From positions 406,581-470,580 of the forward strand of contig CAMFKI010000001.1 of assembly GCA_945957365.1 (NCBI GenBank): a DNA stretch of 64,000 nucleotides, given 5' to 3'. Position 1 is the stretch's first letter. Each line of letters begins with the position of its first letter. Both the position numbers and the translations under genes were made by a program. The stretch is from an uncultured Alphaproteobacteria bacterium. GTDB taxonomy: Bacteria; Pseudomonadota; Alphaproteobacteria; Rhizobiales; Aestuariivirgaceae. Shown here one piece after another: positions 23,445-32,313 of this stretch. The notes beneath the pieces were generated by a model, which made no database searches, was not told where the DNA came from, and was given only the letters and a program-made list of their open reading frames with translations.

Positions 23445-25280
23445 TCAGAAACCCCGTGGGGGCAGCGCCACACCATGGCGCCGCATCCGGCGGTGAAGCG
23501 TGGTGCGATCGATGCCGAGCTGGCGGGCTGCGGCGGAAACATTCCACTGGGCCTTGCGCAGGGCGTCCATGAGGGCCGCGCTCTCGCGGTTGCCACCCTC
23601 GGCTGATGGCGCAGCCGTGACTCCGATGCGGGGCTTTTGAAAGACCTGCTCCGGCAGATCTTCGGCCTCGATCGTTGGCCCGCTGGCCACCGCACGGGCG
23701 AAGTCAAGAACATTGACCAATTCACGGATGTTGCCCGGCCAAGGATAAATGGCCATTACGTCGAGCGCGGCTGCCGAAAGCACGAGCGGCGTGTCGCCAG
23801 GGGCCCTGCGGGAGAGAAGCTGCGACACGATCCAGCCCAGATCGGAGCGTTCCCGCAGCGGCGGCAGTGCAATGGTTGCGCCGTTCAGACGGAAATAGAG
23901 GTCTTCGCGGAATCGTCCGGCACGGACCAGTGCAAGGAGGTCCTGGTGGGTGGCGGCGATCACCCGCATGTCCACGGCGACCGGACGCGATCCGCCGACC
24001 GGAGTCACCTCGCGCTCTGCCAGCACGCGCAGCAGACGTGTCTGCGAGGTCAACGGCATGTCGCCAATCTCGTCGAGGAACAGCGTGCCACCATGGGCCT
24101 CACGGATCAGGCCCCCCTTGCCCTTCGTGGAAGCGCCGGTGAAGGAATGGCTCTCGTAGCCGAAGAGTTCGCTTTCGATGAGACTGTCCGGCAGCGCCGC
24201 GCAATTCACCGGGATGAACGGCCCCTGGGCGCGGGCGCTGGCCTGGTGGATGGCCTTGGCGAGGAATTCCTTGCCCGTGCCCGTCTCGCCGCTGACGAGG
24301 ATCGACATGTTGGTATTGATGAGGCGGGAGAGCTTGCGCAGATTGCGCTGGACCGAAGGCTCCTCACCCGCGACCGCCTTGAGCGGCGCTGGAAGCTTGC
24401 ACTCCTCATGTGCAGGCGGCGTGTGGCGCACGCGGATCGTCGCTGGCGGCACGACCTGGATGAACAGGCTGCGGCCCGACGCCGTCAGCCGGATGACGTT
24501 ACGCTCGATGGCCTGCGGGGCTGCGAAGCGCGTGAGGCTGTCGATCTCGCAATCGAAGAAGTCGGAGAAGGGCCGTCCCAGCGCCCGGGTGGCGCCGCGC
24601 CATCCGGTGTGAAGCTCCTCGGCCAGAAGGGTCCGCGCGTGCTGGTTGAAGCCGGTGATGCGGCCCGAGGAATCGAGGACCAGCACGTATTCGATGTCGA
24701 CCTCGGCCAGCGCCTGGTTGGAGGTGAGCTTGACGATCCAGCCGCGCGAGGACGAGCGGATGAGGTTGGCCGTCTCGATGCGGTGGGCGAAACTCTTGAC
24801 GATCTGCAGCGCCAGGAATTGGCTCGACTTGTCCTTGGGTGAGTGGAGCGTGGAAATGTCGAGCGCTGCCGAGAGGTTTCCCACCGGATCGAAGATCGGC
24901 GCCACCGTGCAGCTGTTGGGGATGTGGGTGGCGTCGAAATGATCGGTCAGATGCACGGTCAGCGCCTCGCCGGTGGCGATGCAGGTGCCCACCCCATTGG
25001 TGCCGGCGCGCGCCTCGTTCCAGTCGGCGCCCAGGTAGATGCCGGCACGGCGCAGCTCGTCGGTTACCGCTTCGTCGCCGATGTAGTCGACGGTGATGCC
25101 CTGGTTGTCGGTGAGCAACAGCGCATAGCCCAGCCCCGCCACCTGGCGGTAAAGTGCCTCGACGCCGAAGCGGGCGGTACGCAGCAACTCTTCCATGGCG
25201 TCGCGATGCTCGCGCAGTTCGCGGTCGTCCACGATGACGGCAGGCCGAAGCACTGTGGGGTCGAGCCGGTGGTCGCCCAC
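23445..25280 (-). CDS. acoR: AcoR sigma-54-dependent activator of acetoin catabolism
   Basis: The 611-residue span has an N-terminal GAF/PAS-type sensor region (about 1-300), an AAA+ domain with Walker A GETGTGKE, Walker B GGTLFLDEIGD and the sigma-54 contact loop as HSFTGA instead of GAFTGA, and a C-terminal Fis-type helix-turn-helix (WNVSAAARQLGIDRTTLHRRMRRHG). The only canonical start in frame is GTG 25280, but the frame is open and homologous further upstream, including SWLRC just before it, to about 25382, where AGGAG (25392-25396) precedes an in-frame ATC. The true protein is probably about 34 residues longer with a rare start, or carries a start-codon lesion. Confidence 0.9.
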   Translation of the reverse strand: MGDHRLDPTVLRPAVIVDDRELREHRDAMEELLRTARFGVEALYRQVAGLGYALLLTDNQGITVDYIGDEAVTDELRRAGIYLGADWNEARAGTNGVGTCIATGEALTVHLTDHFDATHIPNSCTVAPIFDPVGNLSAALDISTLHSPKDKSSQFLALQIVKSFAHRIETANLIRSSSRGWIVKLTSNQALAEVDIEYVLVLDSSGRITGFNQHARTLLAEELHTGWRGATRALGRPFSDFFDCEIDSLTRFAAPQAIERNVIRLTASGRSLFIQVVPPATIRVRHTPPAHEECKLPAPLKAVAGEEPSVQRNLRKLSRLINTNMSILVSGETGTGKEFLAKAIHQASARAQGPFIPVNCAALPDSLIESELFGYESHSFTGASTKGKGGLIREAHGGTLFLDEIGDMPLTSQTRLLRVLAEREVTPVGGSRPVAVDMRVIAATHQDLLALVRAGRFREDLYFRLNGATIALPPLRERSDLGWIVSQLLSRRAPGDTPLVLSAAALDVMAIYPWPGNIRELVNVLDFARAVASGPTIEAEDLPEQVFQKPRIGVTAAPSAEGGNRESAALMDALRKAQWNVSAAARQLGIDRTTLHRRMRRHGVALPPRGF

Positions 25281-25410
25281 GCAGCGCAGCCAGGAATTGA
25301 CGATCAGCGCATCACGCGCTGCATCTCCGCCTTCGGCGACGTGGACCAGTTCCTGGATATGCTCGACATGCGCGCTGGAGATGGAACGTTTCTCCTGTTG
25401 AGAAGCGTGA

Positions 25411-25440
25411 AGTATCGATTGAAGAAAATTGACCTGTCAA
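25411..25440 (-). promoter_or_regulatory. Sigma-70 promoter of acoR
   Basis: On the minus strand TTGACA (25435-25440) and GATACT (25411-25416) are separated by 18 bp. Predicted transcription starts near 25404, only a few bases before the AGGAG at 25392-25396. This supports a translation start near 25382 rather than at the GTG 25280. Confidence 0.6.
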
Positions 25441-25525
25441 GGCGGATGCTGTGCACTGCGGCGAGTACAAGCTTTCTCTCGCATTCTGCGAAAATGGACT
25501 TCGCATTTGCAACACAGGGGGACAA

Positions 25526-25873
25526 ATGGCACTCACCCGGTTGATCGTCGAACTCGGCATGGGGACCGACCTGCGCGGGTCGGACTACACCAAGGCTGCC
25601 ATCCGCGCAGTGAAGGATGCGCTATGGCACAACTCCCTGACCATCGCCCCTGCATTGGGCCGCAAACCCGAGGACATGCATGTGAAGGTCCTCGTCGGCG
25701 TGCCCGAGCCGCAGTTGGTCGACAAGGCAGCCGTCGCCGAGATGCTGCCCTATGGCACGCGCGAGGTGGAGGTCGTCGAGGGAGGGCTCGAGATCATGAA
25801 TGACGAAGGCACCAACCTGACGGTGATCGCCAATGCCGCCGCCATCGTCTATCTCGACATGGAGACAAAGTGA
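25526..25873 (+). CDS. Lin0512-family protein, first copy
   Basis: The 115-residue protein matches the Lin0512 family of small conserved proteins of unknown function: LTRLIVELGMGTDLRGSDYTKAAIRAVKDALWHNSL at the start and a C-terminal EVEVVEGGLEIMNDEG. ATG 25526 follows a GGGGGA box and gives the family length; upstream in-frame codons are in the intergenic region. It is divergent from acoR and overlaps the second copy by one base. Confidence 0.82.
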   Translation: MALTRLIVELGMGTDLRGSDYTKAAIRAVKDALWHNSLTIAPALGRKPEDMHVKVLVGVPEPQLVDKAAVAEMLPYGTREVEVVEGGLEIMNDEGTNLTVIANAAAIVYLDMETK

Positions 25874-26226
25874 TGGCCCTCAAGCGCATCATCCTCGAAA
25901 TGGGCCATGGCAACGACATGCACGGCGGCGACTATACCAAGGCGGCGCTCCGCGCGGTGCAGGACTGCATCCATCACTCCTCCATGATCTTTTTGCGTAC
26001 GCTGAAGATCGATCCGTCCGAGCTGGACATTCTGGTCACCATCGGGGTCCAGAAGCCGGAGATGGTCGACACTGCCAGGGTGGCGGCCAGCCTGCCGGTC
26101 GGCAAGGCCCGCGTGACCGTGGTGAAAGGCGGGCTGGACGTGCCGGATGACGAGCGCGGCGGCGTGAGCGTCATCGCCACCGCGGGTGTTGCCGTGCGCG
26201 TGGATGAAAAGCATCTGGGGGTATGA
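25873..26226 (+). CDS. Lin0512-family protein, second copy
   Basis: The 117-residue protein is a diverged tandem copy of the previous gene (KRIILEMGHGNDMHGGDYTKAALRAVQDCIHHSSM; VVKGGLDVPDDERGG). The GGAG at 25861-25864 favours ATG 25873 over the GTG one codon earlier. The two copies keep the same blocks in the same order, so they may form a heteromer. The link with acetoin metabolism is only by position. Confidence 0.82.
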   Translation: MALKRIILEMGHGNDMHGGDYTKAALRAVQDCIHHSSMIFLRTLKIDPSELDILVTIGVQKPEMVDTARVAASLPVGKARVTVVKGGLDVPDDERGGVSVIATAGVAVRVDEKHLGV

Positions 26227-26348
26227 TGCGGGCGAGGTCTTTGCGGGCATCGGAACTGGGGAGCTCCCGTTCCGTGCAAATGCCTTCATGGTCTGACCGC
26301 AACGTCCGGGCTATTCTGGCCGATGTTGATCTCTGAGGACTTGGCTGC

Positions 26349-26687
26349 ATGCACGCATGCCCCGACTGCGGTGCTCTCACGCAGGTGCATCCCGAGTTTT
26401 CACCATGGTGCCAGGAGTGCAACTGGAATCTCGACCCCACGGAGGAACCGCAGAAGCTGACCTTTCTCGACCGCAAGTTCCGCGCTTTCAGCGAGAAGGT
26501 TGGCGCGGGCTTGCTGGAAACGCTCGGCAGACAGCAGCAGATCGACGACCTGCATCGGTCGGAAGCGCTGACCGGCAGGCTGGCTGCCGCATTGTCCTTG
26601 CTTGTCATGTCCTTTGCGGCCCTGCTGCCGGTGACGGCGATTGCGATCCTCGCCACGCATTACACCGAGCCGTCCTTCATCTTCTGA
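26349..26687 (+). CDS. Zinc-ribbon protein with C-terminal membrane segment
   Basis: The 112-residue protein starts with a two-CXXC ribbon (CPDCG at 4-8; WCQECNWNLDP at 20-30), then a basic helical stretch and one membrane segment at about 76-104. The ribbon resembles the N-terminus of some M48 membrane metalloproteases (CxxC...WCxxCGWNxDP), but no HEXXH domain follows within the next 200 nt, so this may be a truncated relative. It is an isolated gene. Confidence 0.65.
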   Translation: MHACPDCGALTQVHPEFSPWCQECNWNLDPTEEPQKLTFLDRKFRAFSEKVGAGLLETLGRQQQIDDLHRSEALTGRLAAALSLLVMSFAALLPVTAIAILATHYTEPSFIF

Positions 26688-26884
26688 GGATGTCAGTTTG
26701 CAGGTCGATGTGCGGTAGGACGGCACATGGTCCGGGCAATCCGTTGTGCAGCGCAGTAACTTACACAAGGTCAGCTGATGCGGGCGGGAGGCAGAACGAT
26801 TGCCACTTGCCGGATGCCCGGCAATGAGATTTTACTGCGCGCCGTTGCCGCTGCCCCTGAAAGACATCTGAGGAGTGTGCCTTC

Positions 26885-28144
26885 ATGTATACCGTAGGTG
26901 AAGAAGAAATCGAAGCCCTGGCGCGGGTGATCCGCTCCAAGGCGCTGTTTCGCTATGGCGTGGGCCAAGAATGCGACCGCTTCGAGGAGCGCTATGCGGC
27001 GCATCTCGGGGTGAAGCATTTCGCGCTGTCGGCCAGCGGCAGCAACGCCCTTGTGGCGGCCCTGGTGGCGCTCGGCATCGGGCCCGGCGACGAGGTCCTG
27101 ATCCCTGCGCATACTTACATGGCGACGGGCACTGCCGTGCTTGCCGCCGGCGCCATTCCGGTAATCGTCGACGTCGATGACTCGATCACCATCGATCCTG
27201 TCGCCATCGAAAGCGCCATTGGCCCGTCGACGCGCGCCGTGATCCCCGTGCACATGTGGGGCGCGGCCTGCAACATGGACGCGATCATGGATATTGCTAG
27301 GCGGCGGAATCTGCTCGTCATCGAGGATGCCTGCCAGGGGGTGGGCGGTGGCTACGAGGGTCGGAAATTCGGTTCCATTGGCCACATCGGGGCCTTCAGC
27401 TTCAATTTCTACAAGAACATGACGGCGGGCGAAGGCGGCGGCGTTGCCGTCAACGACGACCGCCTGGCCAAGCGGGTGCGCGGCGCCATTGATCCGTGTC
27501 ACTTCTACTGGCATGGCCGCGACGGCGAAGAAAAACCCTTCGCAGGCAATGGGGCACGCGCCTCCGAACTGATGGGTGCGATGCTCAACGTGCAACTCGA
27601 CCGCATCGACGGCATGGTGGCCAAAATGCGCGCCGAGAAGAAGCGAATCCTCGCCGGCACGGCGGCCTATGGCAACCTCGGCCTCAAGCCGACGAGGATG
27701 AACAGCGCCGATCATGACTGCGCCACGCATGTCATGTTCACCATGCCCGATGCCGGAGCGGCGCAGCGCTTCGTCAAGGTGTTTCCAAGCGTCATCGCCG
27801 GCAAGACCGGGCGGCATACCTACACCGAGTGGGACCAGATCCTGATCCGCGAGGGCGCGGCTCACCCCGCCATGAACCCCTACCTGATGCCGGCCAATGC
27901 GAAGTGCCGCATGGATTATTCCCCCGACATGTGCGCGCGCTCGCTGGAGATCCTGAACCGCACCGTGATGGTGCCGACCAACCCCGAGCACAGCGACGCC
28001 CAGATCGACGACATGATCCACAACATCGGTGTCGCCAGCCGCGTGGCGCTGGCCGGCATGTCGCCCGAGGAAGCGGAGTTGCGAAACGTCATCCCCGTCG
28101 ACGAACGGAAGTTCGATTCACTGGGCAGACCCGACGCCGCCTGA
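26885..28144 (+). CDS. DegT/DnrJ/EryC1/StrS-family PLP aminotransferase
   Basis: The 419-residue protein is a fold-type I PLP enzyme of the sugar/cyclitol aminotransferase family: FALSASGSNALVAALVALGIGPGDEVLIPAHTYMATGTAV, IEDACQGVGG, and the PLP lysine in FSFNFYKNMTAGEGG. These enzymes transfer amino groups to keto-sugars or to inososes. Its neighbours (Gfo/Idh dehydrogenase, TIM-barrel isomerase, IolE) suggest a keto- or amino-cyclitol or sugar substrate. It lies 86 nt before the next gene with a likely operator between, so it may be expressed separately. Confidence 0.88.
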   Translation: MYTVGEEEIEALARVIRSKALFRYGVGQECDRFEERYAAHLGVKHFALSASGSNALVAALVALGIGPGDEVLIPAHTYMATGTAVLAAGAIPVIVDVDDSITIDPVAIESAIGPSTRAVIPVHMWGAACNMDAIMDIARRRNLLVIEDACQGVGGGYEGRKFGSIGHIGAFSFNFYKNMTAGEGGGVAVNDDRLAKRVRGAIDPCHFYWHGRDGEEKPFAGNGARASELMGAMLNVQLDRIDGMVAKMRAEKKRILAGTAAYGNLGLKPTRMNSADHDCATHVMFTMPDAGAAQRFVKVFPSVIAGKTGRHTYTEWDQILIREGAAHPAMNPYLMPANAKCRMDYSPDMCARSLEILNRTVMVPTNPEHSDAQIDDMIHNIGVASRVALAGMSPEEAELRNVIPVDERKFDSLGRPDAA

Positions 28145-28202
28145 GCAGGTGCACAATGCTTCACAGCTTGACGGTGTGGATTGAACAGTGCTTACCTGCG
28201 TT

Positions 28203-28216
28203 TTGGATCGTTCCAA
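28203..28216. promoter_or_regulatory. LacI-type operator before the Gfo/Idh gene
   Basis: TTGGATCGTTCCAA has inverted TTGGA/TCCAA arms around a central CG, the hallmark of LacI-family sites (compare the TTGGAACGTTCCAA class). It sits 14 nt upstream of the first gene of the unit that also encodes a LacI-family regulator, so autoregulation of this operon is likely. Confidence 0.6.
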
Positions 28217-28230
28217 TATAGGGGATGGCG

Positions 28231-29325
28231 ATGCGTCGGCTGCGGATGGGCCTTGTTGGTGCCGGCCTTGTGGGGCAGGCGGAACACGCCTTCTACCTGT
28301 GGGAGGACCGTGAGCGCTTCGACTTCGTGGCGCTCGCGGATGCCTCCGCGAAGGTGCGCAGCGCACTCGGCGCGCGCTACGCGATCCCGAAGCTCTGCGC
28401 CTCGATGGATGAACTGCTGCAGTGCGACCTCGATGCCGTCGTCATCTGCGTGCCGGATGCCTTCCACCCGGAGCTGACGATCAAGGCCTTCGAACGCGGC
28501 CTGCACGTGATGTGCGAGAAGCCGCTGGCCCTGACGCTCTCGGGCTGCGACCGCATGATCGCGGCCCGCGACACGGCGGGCCGCGTGGGCCAGCTCGCCT
28601 ACATGAAGCGCTATGACCCGGCGTTCCGCGCCGCGCTGCCGCATCTGCCGCCGCTCGACCGCATCCGGCTGATTTCGGTGGAGGTGAACGACCCGGACCA
28701 GGATCCCTTCGTCGGCCACCTGCCCATGGTGCAGCCGGACGACATTCCGGCCAGCCTGCGCGACGACTTGCGCACGGCAACGCGCGCACAGCTGCTCGAA
28801 TCCGCCGGGGCCAAGGCCGAAGACGCAGCACTGAAGACGCTTGCCAACGGCTTCCTCTCGGCCATCGTGCATGACGTGGGCGTGGTGCACGGCATGCTGC
28901 GGCATCTCGGCGGCGAGCTTCCGGCCAGGGCCGATTTCGGCGCCCGCTTCGACGACGGCCGCGGCGTGCAGCTGGGCTTCGCGCTGCCGGGCGGCGGGCG
29001 TGTGTCGATGACGCATCTCAACCTGCCCGGCGTTCCGGACTACCGCGAGCGCGTGACCGTCTATGGCGATGACCGCATCGTCGAGCTGGTGTTCCCCGCC
29101 CCCTATCTCCGCAACATGCCCACCGAGCTCACCGTCCGGCGCGGAGGCAAGGACGGGGCACTGGAGACGCTCGCGGTCCGCGCCGGCTTCAAGGAGGCCT
29201 TCTCGGAGGAACTCCGCGCCTTCCACCTCGCCGTCACCACCGGCACGCCGGTTGAAACAAGCTTCGAACAGGGCCGGCGCGACGTCGAGCTCCTGCTCAG
29301 CGCCTTCGGGAGGTCGCTCGCATGA
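28231..29325 (+). CDS. Gfo/Idh/MocA-family NAD(P)-dependent oxidoreductase
   Basis: The 364-residue protein has an N-terminal Rossmann fold (GLVGAGLVGQAEHAFY near the start) and the family EKP motif (HVMCEKPLALTL at about 92-103), followed by the alpha/beta C-terminal domain. Family members oxidise sugars, cyclitols or their amino derivatives. ATG 28231 is preferred over 28225 because the GGGG box would be too close to the earlier codon. It overlaps the isomerase gene by four bases. Confidence 0.88.
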   Translation: MRRLRMGLVGAGLVGQAEHAFYLWEDRERFDFVALADASAKVRSALGARYAIPKLCASMDELLQCDLDAVVICVPDAFHPELTIKAFERGLHVMCEKPLALTLSGCDRMIAARDTAGRVGQLAYMKRYDPAFRAALPHLPPLDRIRLISVEVNDPDQDPFVGHLPMVQPDDIPASLRDDLRTATRAQLLESAGAKAEDAALKTLANGFLSAIVHDVGVVHGMLRHLGGELPARADFGARFDDGRGVQLGFALPGGGRVSMTHLNLPGVPDYRERVTVYGDDRIVELVFPAPYLRNMPTELTVRRGGKDGALETLAVRAGFKEAFSEELRAFHLAVTTGTPVETSFEQGRRDVELLLSAFGRSLA

Positions 29326-30278
29326 GGATCGGCGTCTACTCGGACTCGCTCCCCAAGCTCAACCGCCGCGACATGCTGCGATGGTGCGCCGAACGCGGCG
29401 TGAGCGACGTCGAGATCGGCGTCGGAGCCTGGGGCCCCTGGCCGCGGCCGCACCTCGACATCGCCACCATTGGCCAGGCCGCCGAGCGTGACCGGCTGGG
29501 CGGCGAACTGCGGGAGTTCGGCATCACGCTCTCGGCGGTCAACGCGGCCGGCAATCTGCTGCATCCCGACCCCGACAAGCGCAAGGATGCCCAGGAGCGT
29601 TTCTGGGCGGCGGTCGACCTTGCGAAGGCGATGGGCGTCAATCGCGTGATCACCATGTCGGGCTGCCCTGCGGGTGCAGTGCCGGGGTCGCTGGGCGTGT
29701 TTCCCTGCTGGGCCACCTCCGCCGATGACGAGCGGCTGTTCGACTGGCAGATGACGCACGAGGTGGGGCCGTTCTGGCGCTCGGTCAGCGACCGCCTCGA
29801 AAAGGAGGCACCGGGCCTCATGGTCTGCCTCGAGCTTCATCCCGGCGTCACCATCTACACCGCGGCGGGCTTCGAGGAGCTGGCCGTGCATGTTGGCCGC
29901 AATGTCGGCCTCAACATGGACCCGAGCCATTTCTGGTGGCAGGGCATCAACCCCGTCACCGTCGTCGAGGCGCTGGGCGACCGCATCGGCTTCTCGCACG
30001 GCAAGGACACGCTGCTGTTCCCCGAGCGGATCCGCCAGCTCGGCGTGCTGCACCATGCGCCGCCCGCCGACCCCGACAAGGCGCCATGGCATTTCGCCGC
30101 CGTCGGCGAGGGCCACGACACGGACACATGGGTGAGGCTGTTCCGCGCCCTGCAGGGTGCCGGCTACGACGGCGTGGTGTCCATCGAGCATGAGGACCCG
30201 CGCTACGACGGGGAGGAAGGGACCGCCCGATCTCTCAAAGGGCTTCAGGCGATCCTCGAGCGGATGGGGCAGGCCTGA
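29322..30278 (+). CDS. Sugar phosphate isomerase/epimerase-family TIM-barrel protein
   Basis: The 318-residue protein belongs to the xylose-isomerase-like TIM-barrel family: start RIGVYSDSLPKLNRRDML, VCLELHPGVTIY at about 168-179, NMDPSHFWWQG, and VVSIEHEDPRYDGEEG at about 287-302, which provide Glu, Asp, His and Glu metal ligands. Likely acts as isomerase, epimerase or dehydratase on the product of the upstream dehydrogenase. One base is shared with the LacI regulator gene. Confidence 0.85.
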   Translation: MRIGVYSDSLPKLNRRDMLRWCAERGVSDVEIGVGAWGPWPRPHLDIATIGQAAERDRLGGELREFGITLSAVNAAGNLLHPDPDKRKDAQERFWAAVDLAKAMGVNRVITMSGCPAGAVPGSLGVFPCWATSADDERLFDWQMTHEVGPFWRSVSDRLEKEAPGLMVCLELHPGVTIYTAAGFEELAVHVGRNVGLNMDPSHFWWQGINPVTVVEALGDRIGFSHGKDTLLFPERIRQLGVLHHAPPADPDKAPWHFAAVGEGHDTDTWVRLFRALQGAGYDGVVSIEHEDPRYDGEEGTARSLKGLQAILERMGQA

Positions 30279-31216
30279 TGACAACCCTCGTCGAAGTCGC
30301 CCGGCGCGCCGGTGTTTCGAAGTCGACGGTCTCCAACGTGATCCAGGGCCGCGTGGCCGTCGCGGCGGACACACGCGAACGGGTGGAACAGGCCATCCGC
30401 GCGACGGGCTACCGGCCCAACGCCATCGCCCGTTCGCTGCGTAACCGTACCAGCCATTCGATCGGCATGATCGTGCCGGACCTCGCCAACCCCTTTCATG
30501 CCGCACTCTCCGTCGCGGTGGAGCGCGCGGCCAAGCAACATGGCTATGCAACGCTCGTCGCCCACACCGACTGCTCGCCCGACATCGAAGACGAGGTGAG
30601 CCGCGCCCTGTTCGAGCGCCGCGTCGACGGCGTGGTGATCGCCGGCCTATCGACCGGCTCGGAGGTTCCGGTGAGCCTGCTCGACAATGGCATTCCGGTT
30701 GTGCTGACGAGCTTCGGCGGGCCGAAGGACAAGCGCCTCGGTTCGGTCGACCATGACGACATGGCAGCCATGGAGGCGGTGATCGCGCATCTTTACGGGC
30801 TCGGCCACCGGCGCCTTGCCTTCGTCGCCCAGGACTATGCGGAGCAGTCGGGCGAACGCCGGCGCCTGGGTTTCGATGCGGCCCTGAAGCGCCGGCGTCT
30901 GAAGCCGGTCAGCCGTCACGATGCCACCGCCATTCTCGCCCACAATGATCTCCTCGCCCTCGATCTGATCGACGAGATCGAGCGCAGCGGCAGGCGCGTG
31001 CCGCAGGATGTTTCGGTGACGGGGCATGACGACATTCCGCTTGCCGCTCATTCGCGCATCCGCCTGACCACGGTGCGATCGGATGCCCAGTCCATGGGGC
31101 AGCGGGCGGTGGAGCTGATGATGAAGGCGGTGCGCGCAGGTGGCCACGTCGGGCACCGGGAGGTGCACACCAACAAGCTGGTGATCCGGCAATCGACTGG
31201 GGCGGCACCGACATGA
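30278..31216 (+). CDS. LacI-family transcriptional regulator with shortened effector domain
   Basis: The 312-residue protein has the LacI helix-turn-helix (TLVEVARRAGVSKSTVSNVIQGR) and hinge, then a periplasmic-binding-like domain (GMIVPDLANPFHAALSVAVE). Between GERRRLGFDAALKRRRLK and ATAILAHNDLLAL, about 25-30 residues usual in the family are missing, so the effector domain is shorter than the normal 330-345-residue protein. It probably controls the surrounding operon through the site at 28203-28216. Confidence 0.88.
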   Translation: MTTLVEVARRAGVSKSTVSNVIQGRVAVAADTRERVEQAIRATGYRPNAIARSLRNRTSHSIGMIVPDLANPFHAALSVAVERAAKQHGYATLVAHTDCSPDIEDEVSRALFERRVDGVVIAGLSTGSEVPVSLLDNGIPVVLTSFGGPKDKRLGSVDHDDMAAMEAVIAHLYGLGHRRLAFVAQDYAEQSGERRRLGFDAALKRRRLKPVSRHDATAILAHNDLLALDLIDEIERSGRRVPQDVSVTGHDDIPLAAHSRIRLTTVRSDAQSMGQRAVELMMKAVRAGGHVGHREVHTNKLVIRQSTGAAPT

Positions 31217-32313
31217 CGGCCGTACTCTTCGAAAATGTGGAAAAGCGCTTCGATGGCGGCGTCACTGCCCTCAAGAGCCTGACGCTTGAGGCGCCGGAGC
31301 AGAAATTCGTCGCCCTCCTCGGCCCTTCGGGCTGCGGCAAAACCACCGCACTGCGCATCCTTGCAGGGCTCGAAATGCCGACCTCGGGCCGCGTGCTGAT
31401 CGGCGGCCGCGACGTGACGAGGCTGCAGCCCCGGGACCGTGACCTGGCCATGGTGTTTCAGAGCTATGCGCTCTACCCGCACATGACGATCCGCGACAAC
31501 ATCGCCTACCCGCTGTGGCTGCGCGAAGTGCCCGATGCCGAGCGCAAGGCGAAGGTCGAGGCGGTGGCGAAGAGCCTCGAGGTCGAGCACCTGCTGGAAC
31601 GCAAACCGCGCCAGCTGTCGGGCGGGCAGCGCCAGCGCATTGCGCTCGCTCGCGCCATCGTGCGCGACCCCGCCGCCTTTCTGATGGACGAGCCCCTGTC
31701 GAACCTCGATGCGCGGCTGCGGCTTGCCATGCGCGGCGAGATCAAGCGGCTGTGCCAGCGACTGGGCACCACGACGATCTATGTGACGCATGACCAGGCG
31801 GAGGCCATGACCATGGCCGATCTTGTGGCCGTCATGGGCTCCGGCGTGCTGCAGCAGCTGGCACCGCCCGAGGAAGTCTATGACCGTCCGGCCAACCGCT
31901 TCGTCGCCACCTTCGTCGGCAACCCGCCGATGAACGTGCTGAAGGCCAGCGTTGCCGAGGGCGAGCTGAAGGTGCATGGCCGCGGGCTGGCCATCCCCCC
32001 GGAGCGACAGGCGGAGCTTGGCGCCGCGGGCGTCGCCGAGCTTGGCATCAGGCCGGAGGATATCCGCATCGTCGCCGCCGATGCGCCCGGTGCGGTGCCG
32101 GGCGAGGTCTATGTGGTTGAACCCATGGGCAGCGAGACCTTCGTCGACGTGATGGTGGGCGGCGAGCGGCTTTCGGCGCGTGCCGGGAAGAGCTTCCGCG
32201 CCGCCATCGGCTCAACTGTTGGCATCAGTTTCGACATCGCGGATGCGTGTTTCTTCGACGCATCGGGTGTCACCGTCGTGCATCGTGCACAAAACCAGGG
32301 AGGTAAGCAATGA
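31213..32313 (+). CDS. Sugar ABC transporter ATP-binding protein, MsmK/UgpC type
   Basis: The 366-residue protein has Walker A GPSGCGKTT (about 37-45), the Q-loop FQSYALYPHMT, signature LSGGQRQR, Walker B AAFLMDEPLSNLDA and a C-terminal TOBE-type regulatory domain. It energises import by the two permeases and binding protein encoded next. Four-base overlaps join it to both neighbours. Confidence 0.93.
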   Translation: MTAVLFENVEKRFDGGVTALKSLTLEAPEQKFVALLGPSGCGKTTALRILAGLEMPTSGRVLIGGRDVTRLQPRDRDLAMVFQSYALYPHMTIRDNIAYPLWLREVPDAERKAKVEAVAKSLEVEHLLERKPRQLSGGQRQRIALARAIVRDPAAFLMDEPLSNLDARLRLAMRGEIKRLCQRLGTTTIYVTHDQAEAMTMADLVAVMGSGVLQQLAPPEEVYDRPANRFVATFVGNPPMNVLKASVAEGELKVHGRGLAIPPERQAELGAAGVAELGIRPEDIRIVAADAPGAVPGEVYVVEPMGSETFVDVMVGGERLSARAGKSFRAAIGSTVGISFDIADACFFDASGVTVVHRAQNQGGKQ

